The notes beneath the pieces are model-generated. The model worked only from the letters and a program-made list of their open reading frames with translations. It searched no databases and had not been told where the DNA came from. Positions 36,599 to 48,312 of a stretch of DNA of 64,000 nucleotides are shown here, piece after piece (within the stretch, counting starts at the first letter, position 1; every line of letters starts with the position of its first letter). The stretch comes from Leptasterias polaris (taxonomy: Eukaryota; Echinodermata; Asteroidea; Forcipulatida; Asteriidae), in NCBI GenBank assembly GCA_037783415.1, contig JAZGTN010000230.1, positions 124,001-188,000 of the forward strand, in the 5' to 3' direction. The translations under genes were made by a program, and so were the position numbers.

Positions 36599-36935
36599 GA
36601 GTGTCATGGCCGAGTGGTTTAGAGCATCGAATTCAAGTTCTTGTGCTTTGAATCCCGGTCGTGACACTTGTGTCCTTGAGCAAGATACTTCACTATAATT
36701 GCTTCTCTTCACCAAGGGGTATAAATGGCTACCTGCGAGGGTAGAGGTTGATATTGTGAATGAAAAAGCCTTTGGAGCGATATAAACTGTTGCCCAGGTT
36801 GTATACTCTCAAGGGAGCTGAGAAACATTTAAAGGGATGTTATTGGCGGTATGACCAGGGCACTAATGTAAAACACATTAATACGGTTATTGTAAAATGC
36901 GCTATATAAGAATTGTTATTATTATTACTAATATT
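36599..36935 (+). mobile_element. tRNA-derived SINE in intron 3 of the element 1 gene
   Basis: The head resembles a class II tRNA: A-box TGGCCGAGTGG at 36607-36617 and a B-box-like GCTTTGAATCC at 36645-36655. Then comes a body with CTTGAGCAAGATACTTCAC and GGGGTATAAATGGCTACCTG, typical of central domains shared by many metazoan SINEs. The 3' end has GCGCTATATAAG followed by an ATT-rich tail. The host intron runs from 36543 to 37215. The family is not assigned. A true tRNA gene is excluded by the degraded arms and the tail. Confidence 0.8.
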
Positions 36936-37774
36936 ATTAGTAATTAGTTAAATTGATCACATAGTGTTGCAGTCACTTTGTGGAAATTCCTTTGTTCTGT
37001 ACACTTACAGAAAACTCTGTTTTTCAACAAGGTAAATAACACTATGTGGACCTCTTTTGTTCCCAGGTCCGCTTTTCGTATTAACAGCCCCCTCCACCCT
37101 CTTGTGTGAAGTGCTTTTTTTTCCTTAGAAACTATAGAGAAAACAATATTTAAGGTCCATACAACTTGAGCATAGGCCCTAATTGCTGTATCCCTTTATT
37201 TTCTTTTGTTTATAGTACTCTTACTACATACAGAAGATGACAATGATGACATCCCACTCTCAGTCTTTGGTAAGAATTATCAATTATTTTTCATAATGTT
37301 TTATAAATTCTTCTTTTTTAACCTGCGGGTCATAGGTGTGCTCTTTAAATACCTAAGTGTTTGAAATGAACAATGTGTTTTGTCACATTAATTTTCTCTC
37401 CAAGTGAAAAGGGTTTTTACATTGTTTGTTCTACTTCTGTTTCACACACATAAACATTAATTAATGGTGAAATATATATGTTCTATCTTTTCAAACCTCC
37501 TCTCTACCAGACACTATCAACATCGAAGCAGTGGACTCAAATGGAGAAGCTATGTGGATGGAAATCATGGGACAAGGTGGGTTTTTCTTCATTTCATATT
37601 TCTTTTATCTCATATTTTAGATTTCCCCCCTTTTTACTTAAAAAAATGGCATACCTTTTCCTTACAGCTCCTGCAATGTCATTCGATTTGGAAACGGAAG
37701 ATGAGCCAATGTCAATAGAATCTGATTCGGAAGGTAAGTTCTTTAATAATAATTAGGGAATAACAGTGCGAGTA

Positions 37775-37860
37775 CCTTCTTTTATAGCGCACATATCCGT
37801 CACTCAGTGACGCTCAAGGCACTTCAACAGTCGGTATTTTCCTGAAAGGTATAGATGTGG
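37775..37860. repeat. Possible dispersed repeat fragment in the last intron
   Basis: The string TTATAGCGCACATATCCGTC followed by ACTCAGTGACGCTCAAGGCA resembles a motif I associate with dispersed repeats of marine invertebrates. The boundaries are guesses. The remainder of this intron (37734-38165) shows nothing else. Confidence 0.35.
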
Positions 37861-39494
37861 AGCTACTTTTTGAGACCTATTCCTTTACATAGCACCATGA
37901 AAACTATAGTACATTTTGTTAATATTTTAGTGTTGTGTTTTATATAAAAAAATCCAGTATGGACATCTCTGTCTGGATGATAAGGTTTTGCAGCCAACTG
38001 TTTTTGTCAAACAATAATTTTGCTAACAGAGGAGTATTTAAATCAAAAGAAGGAATATCAGATTCAGTAAAGTTTGTTTAGCTCTGATCAGCAATCTCAA
38101 ATGATGTTCTTGTTGCTTGCTTGTAATACTCCTTTGCATGGTAATTTTTTTATTTTCATGTACAGGTTCTCAGCATTCCACAATTGAAGATGTAGCCAAT
38201 CAATCAGATGACGAGAATCCAGATGATGAGAATCCAGATGAAGAGAATCTAGATGAAGAGAATCCAGAAAGCTTCATCATTGATGAGTCTGTAGGTAACG
38301 ACAATGCCGAATTACTTGATCAGTTAGATAATCCTCCCGAACAGAAAGCACACAGGTCAAAAAATAGGATGGTCAAACTAAAGCGTAACAAAGGTCTATC
38401 ATATTATTCTGAAAAGTCTCACAAATTCATCGAGGGTAGGAAAACAATACACAAGCAAATGTGTACAGGGAAAAGGTGTAAATATAAGCTAAGTTGCACT
38501 AAATTTGATGATCAGGCAGTAAAGTCTTTAAGAGAAGACTTCTATGAAGCAGGAAACTTGGCTCTTCAGAGGGAGTACATAGCGCGACATATCAGTTACA
38601 CTGTTGTCAGTAAAAGTAGAAGTCACAAAAACAGAATTAAATACACTCTACAAACGCCGCCTTGCATGTTACAATTTCACTATTTATGACTTGGCTTCTC
38701 GTGAAGGGTTCTGCTACCTCTCCAATGAAACAATCACAAAGCGAGGAGCGTGTGAGGTATCCTCTCACGTCATGGACTACCTCCAAAAACTTGACATAGA
38801 GGGTAAAGAGTCAGTCGACTTCTTCTGCGATGGTTGTGCGGGTCAAAACAAGAATTCGATTCTCCCAGCAATGTTTACAGGTTTCTTGTCTAAATCGTTA
38901 AACATAAAAGTAATAACCATATATTACTTTGAAAGCAACCATGGCCAAAGTGAGGGGGATAGCATGCACTCAGTGATTGAGCAAAACCTGGCCCGTACAG
39001 AAGAAGTTTTCCATCCATGTCAACTATCTAACATAATAGAGGATGCTAGACACAACCCTTGCCCTATGTAGTAAGACATGTAAAAACCTCTGACATAGTA
39101 GACTGGAAGTCATATGGACAAGCCATGGGCATTCTCAAATGCAGGGAAGCGGGTGATGGTAGTTCCATCGACTGGACAAAAGTAAAACAACTCAAAATTC
39201 ACAAAGATCTGGCCAATGTGATTAGCTTCAAGACTTCACACACACAAAAAGAGTTTAAAACTCTTACACTGGGAAATTTGCGCAACCTCCGTTCTGCTAA
39301 TAAGAATACTCCCTGTCCTAAACCAGAACTTCCAAAATCCTTGTACTCCAATAGACCTAAATTGTCAGCAGGGAAGTACAGAGATTTACTAAGTCTTTGC
39401 ACAGGGTCCTGCCCAGTAGTTGCCCAACAAGATCTTGTCGACTTCTACAAAAACTTACCCCATGAGGAATGATAAAAATGGTAGTCCAATGTAT

Positions 39495-39815
39495 CTCTGA
39501 CTGATGTGTCATTCAACCTATCTCTTGTGGTAACCCAAACGATTTTCCTCAGACAGGTCATCTCGAAGACTAGCAGTCTGTTTCCATCACTTTTCCTGAC
39601 TGTCCAAGTCTTTGATCCATAAGTGGCTATTGATAGGATGAGTACCTTGTCTATTTCCCTTTATGGATACAGAAACTTTTGTTTTACCTTGCTGGTGATT
39701 AGGACCTCACAGTTTTGCTGATGTTGATTGTAAGCCCAAACTTTCTGCTCTCTTCATCAACTTTTAAAACCAAGCACTGAAAATCATTTTCTAAATCATG
39801 TTTGTTTTATCATTA
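39495..39815 (-). mobile_element. LINE (non-LTR) reverse transcriptase fragment
   Basis: Minus-strand translation gives EESRKFGLTINISKT and, in another frame, LILSIATYGSKTWTVRK then FEMTCLRKIVWVTTRDRL. These are the palm/thumb and post-RT 'YG-WT' / 'CLRKI' signatures of non-LTR retrotransposons. At least one stop or frameshift separates the segments. It lies just after the transposase stop and is a dead passenger in element 1. Confidence 0.75.
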
Positions 39816-39839
39816 TGAAATAACTGTTTTCTTTGTTTT

Positions 39840-40306
39840 ACTGTCAGGGGATTCCCATGTTCATTCCCGACTCTCTTTGCTCTCCTTAAATAGAGTCAGT
39901 TCAGTTGGTCTCAAAGATTCCCATCGCTTCCCAGTCAAAGTCTTCTTGATGGAGTGGATGAGGAAATTGAGATTGATTGTCTGGCTGATGGAGAGTCCGA
40001 ACATTCCAGGTTCCAATTGCTGAGCTAACTTTAAGTATTATCTAAATGTTGTCATTATAACTTATATTGTGACATCACACTTTGCTTAGCGTTTAAAGGG
40101 TCTGTAAACGTTTAGTAATAACTCTGAAAACTCTTTAAACAGTATTGTTCTAAAAATACGTTTAAAAAAACATTAACTCATTCTTATGAATTTTGGGTTA
40201 CACATCATCGAATGCATCAGGATGTCAGGAACTAAATTAAATCTTAGCATTGTTGCCTAAAGAATGTTCAAACAAAATTATCAGCTGTTTTATGATAAAA
40301 CTTACA
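39840..40306. other. Unassigned sequence in element 1
   Basis: A short acidic plus-strand frame ends at about 40024 (DGVDEEIEIDCLADGE, then stop). It might be a relic exon but has no recognisable domain. The rest is AT-rich with no feature seen. Confidence 0.3.
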
Positions 40307-40843
40307 ATGAATGTCCACTTTGGTGTTCAGGTATTATGTTTCAATGAATGTTTATTTAATGTTAATGATAGTCTGTTTAAAAATTGATTGCATGAACAGA
40401 ATAAGTGTTAATGCTTGTTTACAAAAAAAAATAAACTGAATCTTGGTTGCAAGAACAGAATAATTGAAAATGCTTTATATAGTTTAAAATGAATTTCCAC
40501 TTTGGTGCTCAGGTATTATGTTTCAATGAATTTTAATTTAATGTTAATGATGTACTGTTTAAAAATTGATTGCATGAACAGAATAAGTACTAATGCTTGT
40601 TTACAAAATAAAATAAACTTAATCTTGGTTGCAAGATCAGAATAATTGTAAATGCTTTATAAAATTTAAAATGAATTTCTACTTTGGTGCTCAGGTGTTA
40701 TGTTCAAATGAATTTTAATTGAATGTTAATGATATTCTGTTTAAAAATTGATGGCATTAACAGAATAGGTGTAATGCTTGTTTACAAAATAAAATAAACT
40801 GAATCTTGGGTGCAAGAACAGAATAATTGTAAATGCTTTATAA
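40307..40843. repeat. 182-bp tandem repeat, about three copies
   Basis: Copies start at 40307, 40489 and 40671. Each begins ATGAAT(G/T)T and contains GGTGCTCAGG-like, TTAAAAATTGATTGCATGAA and GAATCTTGG blocks. They are AT-rich and non-coding, within the 3' part of element 1. Confidence 0.85.
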
Positions 40844-41154
40844 CTGACTCTCATTATTCTAAATCTGTTTTAGTTTTTCATTTTGATTGCTGTTTTCGTG
40901 TAATATGGCAGAGGAATCCATCTAGTATGGGGCAGTTTTGAAAACCAAACATAGATTTTGAAACAACGTTTTCTCCAATAATTTTTACTAAGTTCGGTAC
41001 GCATTTATACACTACAAACAAATTTCATTTAGTTTTCTTAGGTTAATAAATAGGTGTTTTAAATCACCTTTGTGACATTTGGGAACGTCAACAAAGCAGA
41101 GCTGCAAATAGAGTTCAACTGATTCATAAATGCATGGGGTCGAAACTACCGCTG

Positions 41155-41502
41155 CGTCAGTTCGTGAAACATTGCCATGTGAATCATACTTTTCTTTACA
41201 CGAGTTTTACGAAGTGACAAAATAGTAAGCGCGCCAGTTCGTAAAACCTTCACGTAGTACATCATTATGCGCGTGCACAGTAAAAAATGCCTTTACGAAC
41301 CGAAACAGTTAATTACTTTTAATTATCTCAATTTAACCTAAAGTACGGATAAAATATTCGCGTGCACTGTTAAAAGTAAACCCTGTGCAACTGTCCTGGA
41401 CATTTTTGCAAGAATTTGTGAGTATAAACCTCTTAAATTTAGCGTTTCAGTACTCCCATTTCGTAAAACCCGATTTTCTCGAAATCCATATTTCATCTGA
41501 AG
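41155..41502. repeat. Element 1 right subterminal TTCGTAAAA-word cluster
   Basis: Words in both orientations: CAGTTCGTGAAAC, GTTTTACGAAGTGAC, CCAGTTCGTAAAACC, CTTTACGAACCG and TTTCGTAAAACCC. They mirror the left subterminal cluster and fit transposase binding sites. Confidence 0.65.
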
Positions 41503-41535
41503 TGGCTGTTTTGTCGGTTCGTAAAAACAGCGACG
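41503..41535 (-). repeat. Element 1 right terminal inverted repeat
   Basis: In inverse orientation it starts CGTCGCTGTTTTTACGAACC. Read from the adjacent 5S gene, T5 arrives 13-17 nt after the ATAT begins. Confidence 0.88.
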
Positions 41536-41539
41536 ATAT
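41536..41539. repeat. Probable target duplication ATAT, right of element 1
   Basis: Partner of 34786-34789. It directly precedes the 5S 3' end at 41540. Confidence 0.65.
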
Positions 41540-41657
41540 GTCTACAACACCCGGTATTCCCAGGAGGTCTCCCGTCCAAGTACTGACCGGGCCCGACGAT
41601 GCTTAACTTCGGTGATCAGACGAAAACAGGTGTTTTCAGCGTAGTATGGCAGTAGAC
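41540..41657 (-). rRNA. 5S rRNA gene with element 1 at its 3' end
   Basis: Complete 118-bp copy. Its native T-run terminator has been displaced by element 1. The next T5 downstream is inside the element terminus. Confidence 0.9.
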
Positions 41658-44600
41658 ACGTTGCTAACTTTAATTTAGGGGCTTCAGTTTAGATTGTTTC
41701 TAACCTCCGTATGTTGAGGAAAAATACAAAAATATGTCTACAGCACCCGGTATTCCCAGGAGGTCTCCCGTCCAAGTTCTGACCGGGCCCGACGATGCTT
41801 AACTTCGGTGATCAGACGAGAACCGGTGTTTTCAGCGTAGTATGGCAGTAGACACGTTGCTGTCTTTAATATAGGGGCTTCAGTTTCCAGTTTAGATCTA
41901 ACCTCCGTATGTCGAGGAAAAATACAAAATATGTCTACAGCACCCGGTATTCCCAGGATGTCTCCCGTCCAAGTACTGACCGGGCCCGACGATGCTTAAC
42001 ACAGTGATCAGACGAGAACCGGTGTTTTCAGCGTAGTATGGCAGTAGACACTTTGCTGACTTTAATATAGGGGCTTCAGTTTCCAGTTTAGATCTAACCT
42101 CCGTATGTCGAGGAAAAATACAAAAGATGTCTACAGCACCCGCTATTCCCAGGAGGTCTCCCGTCCAAGTACTGAACGGGCCCGACGATGCTTAACTTCG
42201 GTGATCAGACGAGAACCGGTGTTTTCAGCGTAGTATGGCAGTAGACACGTTGCTAACTTAATTTAGGGGCTTCAGTTTAGATTGTTTCTAACCTCCGTAT
42301 GTTGAGGAAAAATACAAAAAGATGTCTACAGCACCCGGTATTCCCAGGAGGTCTCCCGTCCAAGTACTGACCGGGCCCGACGATGCTTAACTTCGGTGAT
42401 CAGACGAAAACAGGTGTTTTCAGCGTAGTATGGCAGTAGACACGTTGCTAACTTTAATTTAGGGGCTTCAGTTTAGATTGTTTCTAACCTCCGTATGTTG
42501 AGGAAAAATACAAAAATATGTCTACAGCACCCGGTATTCCCAGGAGGTCTCCCGTCCAAGTTCTGACCAGGCCCGACAATGCTTAACTTCGGTGATCAGA
42601 CGAGAACCGGTGTTTTCAGCGTAGTATGGCAGTAGACACGTTGCTGTCTTTAATATAGGGGCTTCAGTTTCCAGTTTAGATCTAACCTCCGTATGTCGAG
42701 GAAAAATACAAAATATGTCTACAGCACCCGGTATTCCCAGGATGTCTCCTGTCCAAGTACTGACCGGGCCCGACGATGCTTAACACGGTGATCAGACGAG
42801 AACCGGTGTTTTCAGCGTAGTATGGCAGTAGACACTTTGCTGACTTTAATATAGGGGCTTCAGTTTCCAGTTTAGATCTAACCTCCGTATGTCGAGGAAA
42901 AATACAAAAGATGTCTACAGCACCCGCTATTCCCAGGAGGTCTCCCGTCCAAGTACTGAACGGGCCCGACGATGCTTAACTTCGGTGATCAGACGAGAAC
43001 CGGTGTTTTCAGCGTAGTATGGCAGTAGACACGTTGCTAACTTAATTTAGGGGCTTCAGTTTAGATTGTTTCTAACCTCCGTATGTTGAGGAAAAATACA
43101 AAAAGATGTCTACAGCACCCGGTATTCCCAGGAGGTCTCCCGTCCAAGTACTGACCGGGCCCGACGATGCTTAACTTCGGTGATCAGACGAGAACCGGTG
43201 TTTTCAGCGTAGTATGGCAGTATACACGTTGCTAACTTTAATTTAGGGGCTTCAGTTTAGATTGTTTCTAACCTCCGTATGTTGAGGAAAAATACAAAAA
43301 GATGTCTACAGCACCTGGTATTCCCAGGAGGTCTCCCGTCCAAGTACTGACCGGGCCCGACGATGCTTAACTTCGGTGATCAGACGAGAAACGGTGTTTT
43401 CAGCATAGTATGGCAGTAGACACGTTGCTAACTTTAATTTAGGGGCTTCAGTTTAGATTGTTTCTAACCTCCGTATGTTGAAGAAAAATACAAAAAGATG
43501 TCTACAGCACCCGGTATTCCCAGGAGGTCTCCCGTCCAAGTACTGACCGGGCCCGACGATGCTTAACTTCGGTGATCAGACGAGAACCGGTGTTTTCAGC
43601 GAAGTATGGCAGTAGACACGTTGCTGACTTTAATTTAGGGGCTTCAGTTTCCAGTTTAGATATCTAACTTCCGTATTTTGAGGAAAAATACAAAATATGT
43701 CTACAACACCCGGTATTCCCAGGAGGTCTCCCGTCCAAGTACTGACCGGGCCCGACGATGCTTAACTTCGGTGATCAGACAAAAACAGGTGTTTTCAGCG
43801 TAGTATGGCAGTAGACACGTTGCTAACTTTAATTTAGGGGCTTCAGTTTAGATTGTTTCTAACCTCCGTATGTTGAGGAAAAATACAAAAGGATGTCTAC
43901 AGCACCCGGTATTCCCAGGAGGTCTCCCGTCCAAGTTCTGACCGGGCCCGACGATGCTTAACTTCGGTGATCAGACGAGAACCGGTGTTTTCAGCGTAGT
44001 ATGGCAGTAGACACGTTGCTGTCTTTAATATAGGGGCTTCAGTTTCCAGTTTAGATCTAACCTCCGTATGTCGAGGAAAAATACAAAAGATGTCTACAGC
44101 ACCCGGTATTCCCAGGAGGTCTCCCGTCCAAGTACTGACCGGGCCCGACGATGCTTAACTTCGGTGATCAGACGAGAACCGGTGTTTTCAGCGTAGTATG
44201 GCAGTAGACACTTTGCTGACTTTAATATAGGGGCTTCAGTTTCCAGTTTAGATCTAACCTCCGTATGTCGAGGAAAAATACAAAAGATGTCTACAGCACC
44301 CGGTATTCCCAGGAGGTCTCCCATCCAAGTACTGACCAGGCCCGACCATGCTTAACTTCAGTGATCAGACGAGAACCGGTGTTTTCAGCGTAGTATGGCA
44401 GTAGACACATTGCTGACTTTAATTTAGGGGCTTCAGTTTCCAGTTTAGATATCTAACTTCCGTATTTTGAGGAAAAATACACAATATGTCTACAACACCC
44501 GGTATTCCCAGGAGGTCTCCCGTCCAAGTACTGACCGGGCCCGACGATGCTTAACTTCGGTGATCAGACGAAAACAGGTGTTTTCAGCGTAGTATGGCAG

Positions 44601-47600
44601 TAGACACGTTGCTAACTTTAATTTAGGGGCTTCAGTTTAGATTGTTTCTAACCTCCGTATGTTGAGGAAAAATACAACAGGATGTCTACAGCACCCGGTA
44701 TTCCCAGGAGGTCTCCCGTCCAAGTTCTGACCGGGCCCGACGATGCTTAACTTCGGTGATCAGACGAGAACCGGTGTTTTCAGCGTAGTATGGCAGTAGA
44801 CACGTTGCTGTCTTTAATATAGGGGCTTCAGTTTCCAGTTTAGATCTAACCTCCGTATGTCGAGGAAAAATACAAAAGATGTCTACAGCACCCGGTATTC
44901 CCAGGAGGTCTCCCGTCCAAGTACTGACCGGGCCCGACGATGCTTAACTTCGGTGATCAGACGAGAACCGGTGTTTTCAGCGTAGTATGGCAGTAGACAC
45001 TTTGCTGACTTTAATATAGGGGCTTCAGTTTCCAGTTTAGATCTAACCTCCGTATGTCGAGGAAAAATACAAAAGATGTCTACAGCACCCGGTATTCCCA
45101 GGAGGTCTCCCATCCAAGTACTGACCAGGCCCGACCATGCTTAACTTCAGTGATCAGACGAGAACCGGTGTTTTCAGCGTAGTATGGCAGTATACACGTT
45201 GCTAACTTTAATTTAGGGGCTTCAGTTTAGATTGTTTCTAACCTCCGTATGTTGAGGAAAAATACAAAAAAATGTCTACAGCACCCGGTATTCCCAGGAT
45301 GTCTCCCGTCCAAGTACTGACCGGGCCCGACGATGCTTAACTTCGGTGATCAGACGAGAACCGGTGTTTTCAGCATAGTATGGCAGTAGACACTTTGCTG
45401 ACTTTAATATAGGGGCTTCAGTTTCCAGTTTAGATCTAACCTCCGTATGTCGAGGAAAAATACAAAAGATGTCTACAGCACCCGCTATTCCCAGGAGGTC
45501 TCCCGTCCAAGTACTGAACGGGCCCGACGATGCTTAACTTCGGTGATCAGACGATAACCGGTGTTTTCAGCGTAGTATGGCAGTAGACACGTTGCTAACT
45601 TTAATTTAGGGGCTTCAGTTTAGATTGTTTCTAACCTCCGTATGTTGAGGAAAAATACAAAAAGATGTCTACAGCACCCGGTATTCCCAGGAGGACTCCC
45701 GTCCAAGTACTGACCGGGCCCGACGATGCTTAACTTCGGATATCAAACGAGAACCGGTGTTTTCAGCGTAGTATGGCAGTAGACACGTTGCTGACTTTAA
45801 TATAGGGGCTTCAGTTTCCAGTTTAGATCTAACCTCCGTATGTCGAGGAAAAATACAAAAGATGTCTACAACACCCGGTATTCCCAGGAGGTCTCCCGTC
45901 CAAGTACTGACCGGGCCCGACGATGCTTAACTTCAGTGATCAGACGAGAACCGGTGTTTTCAGCGTAGTATGGCAGTAGACACTTTGCTGACTTTAATAT
46001 AGGGGCTTCAGTTTCCAGTTTAGATCTAACCTCCGTATGTCGAGGAAAAATACAAAAGATGTCTACAGCACCCGCTATTCCCAGAAGGTCTCCCGTCCAA
46101 GTACTGACCGGGCCCGACGATGCTTAACTTCGGTGATCAGACGAGAACCGGTGTTTTCAGCGTAGTATGGCAGTAGACACGTTGCTAACTTTAATTTAGG
46201 GGCTTCAGTTTAGATTGTTTCTAACCTCCGTATGTTGAGGAAAAATACAAAAAGATGTCTACAGCACCCGGTATTCCAAGGAGGTCTCCCGTCCAAGTAC
46301 TGACCGGGCCCGACGATGCTTAACTTCGGATATCAGACGAGAACCGGTGTTTTCAACATAGTATGGCAGTAGACACGTTGCTACTTTAATTTAGGGGCTT
46401 CAGTTTAGATTGTTTCTAACCTCCGTATGTTGAGGAAAAATACAAAAAGATGTCTACAGCACCCGGTATTCCCAGGATGTCTCCCGTCCAAGTACTGACC
46501 GGGCCCGACGATGCTTAACTTCGGTGATCAGACGAGAACCGGTGTTTTCAGCGTTGTATGGCAGTAGACACGTTGCTAACTTTAATTTAGGGGCTTCAGT
46601 TTAGATTGTTTCTAACCTCCGTATGTTGAGGAAAAATACAAAAAGATGTCTACAGCACCCGGTATTCCCAGGATGTCTCCCGTCCAAGTACTGACCGGGC
46701 CCGACGATGCTTAACTTCGGTGATCAGACGAGAACCGGTGTTTTCAGCGTAGTATGGCAGTAGACACTTTGCTGACTTTAATATAGGGGCTTCAGTTTCC
46801 AGTTTAGATCTAACCTCCGTATGTCGAGGAAAAATACAAAAGATGTCTACAGCACCCGCTATTCCCAGGAGGTCTCCCGTCCAAGTACTGACCGCGCCCG
46901 ACGATACTTAACTTCGGTGATCAGACGAGAACCGGTGTTTTCAGCGTAGTATGGCAGTAGACACGTTGCTAACTTTAATTTAGGGGCTTCAGTTTAGATT
47001 GTTTCTAACCTCCGTATGTTGAGGAAAAATACAAAAAGATGTCTACAGCACCCGGTATTCCCAGGAGGTCTCCCGTCCAAGTACTGACCGGGCCCGACGA
47101 TGCTTAACTTCGGATATCAGACGAGAACCGGTATTTTCAACATAGTATGGCAGTAGACACCTTGCTAACTTTAATTTAGGGGCTTCAGTTTAGATTGTTT
47201 TTAACCTCCGTATGTTGAGGAAAAATACAAAAAGATGTCTACAGCACCCGGTATTCCCAGGAGGTCTCCCGTCCAAGTACTGACCGGGCCCGACGATGCT
47301 TAACTTCGGTGATCAGACGAGAAACGGTGTTTTCAGCATAGTATGGCAGTAGACACGTTGCTAACTTTAATTTAGGGGCTTCAGTTTAGATTGTTTCTAA
47401 CCTCCGTACGTTGAGGAAAAATACAAAAAGATGTCTACAGCACCCGGTATTCCCAGGAGGTCTCCCGTCCAAGTACTGACCGGGCCCGACGATGCTTAAC
47501 TTCGGTGATCAGACGAAAACCGGTGTTTTCAGCGTAGTATGGCAGTAGACACGTTGCTAACTTTAATTTAGGGGCTTCAGTTTAGATTGTTTCTAACCTC

Positions 47601-48219
47601 CGTATGTTGAGGAAAAATACAAAAAGATGTCTACAGCACCCGGTATTCCCAGGAGGTCTCCCGTCCAAGTACTGACCGGGCCAGACGATGTTTAACTTCG
47701 ATGATCAGACGAGAACCGGTGTTTTCAGCGTAGTATGGCAGTAGACTCGTTGCTGACTTTAATTTAGGGGCTTCAGTTTCCAGTTTAGATATCTAACTTC
47801 CGTATTTTGAGGAAAAATACAAAATATGTCTACAACACCCGGTATTCCCAGGAGGTCTCCCGTCCAAGTACTGACCGGGCCCGACGATGCTTAACTTCGG
47901 TGATCAGACGAGAACCGGTGTTTTCAGCGTAGTATGGCAGTAGACACGTTGCTAACTTTAATTTAGGGGCTTCAGTTTAGATTGTTTCTAACCTCCGTAT
48001 GTTGAGGAAAAATACAAAAAGATGTCTACAGCACCCGGTATTCCCAGGAGGTCTCCCGTCCAAGTACTGACCGGGCCCGACGATGCTTAACTTCGGTGAT
48101 CAGACGAGAACCGGTGTTTTCAGCGTAGTATGGCAGTAGACACGTTGCTAACTTTAATTTAGGGGCTTCAGTTTAGATTGTTTCTAACCTCCGTATGTTG
48201 AGGAAAAATACAAAAAGAT

Positions 48220-48312
48220 GTCTACAGCACCCGGTATTCCCAGGAGGTCTCCCGTCCAAGTACTGACCGATCAGACGAGAACCAGTGTTTTCAGCGTAGT
48301 ATGGCAGTAGAC
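48220..48312 (-). pseudogene. 5S rRNA pseudogene, 25-bp internal deletion
   Basis: 93 bp instead of 118. The plus strand reads TACTGACCGATCAGACGAG, so the stretch corresponding to CACCGAAG...GGGCC on the minus strand is gone. This removes the A-box/intermediate region of the 5S internal promoter. It also carries the linked AACCAGTG variant. Confidence 0.88.

Larger units (their letters stand above)
35673..39472 (+). pseudogene. Element 1 transposase gene, seven exons, broken
   Basis: Exons by splice signals and frame: 35673-35688 (MGDER), 35864-36106, 36471-36542, 37216-37269, 37511-37576, 37668-37733, then from 38166. All six introns are phase 1 with GT-AG ends. Exon 2 encodes a Tudor/chromo-like fold (VVVKWTKDG, RVKMRSKASWWKGRV). 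Middle exons are acidic. The last exon has a four-fold ENPDDENPDEEN-type repeat, then CTGKRCKYKLSC. Relative to element 2 about 190-200 residues are missing near 38600, including the helix-turn-helix and first putative catalytic Asp, with a frame change. The 3' part (38604-39071) keeps FFCDGCAGQNKN and FESNHGQSEGDSMHSVIE. Another frame change near 39060 leads to 39059-39472, ending LPHEE. It is therefore probably inactive. Confidence 0.82.
34790..41535 (+). mobile_element. DNA transposon 'element 1' in 5S rDNA, transposase degraded
   Basis: A 6,746-bp insertion bounded by inverted repeats of about 33 bp, 29 of 33 matching by eye (left CGTCGGTGTTTTTACGATCC, right end in inverse CGTCGCTGTTTTTACGAACC). 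It sits precisely between ATAT and the 5S 3' end. Subterminal zones carry many copies of a GGTTCGTAAAAC-like word in both orientations. Inside is one intron-containing transposase gene on the plus strand, damaged by a large deletion and frameshifts. A SINE and a LINE fragment have inserted into it. It is related to element 2 by its encoded protein, its terminal CGTCG plus T5, and its identical target. Confidence 0.88.

Noticed and set aside
36601..36670. Stand-alone tRNA gene
   Set aside because: Arms do not pair properly, the B-box is degraded, and a SINE body and ATT tail follow.
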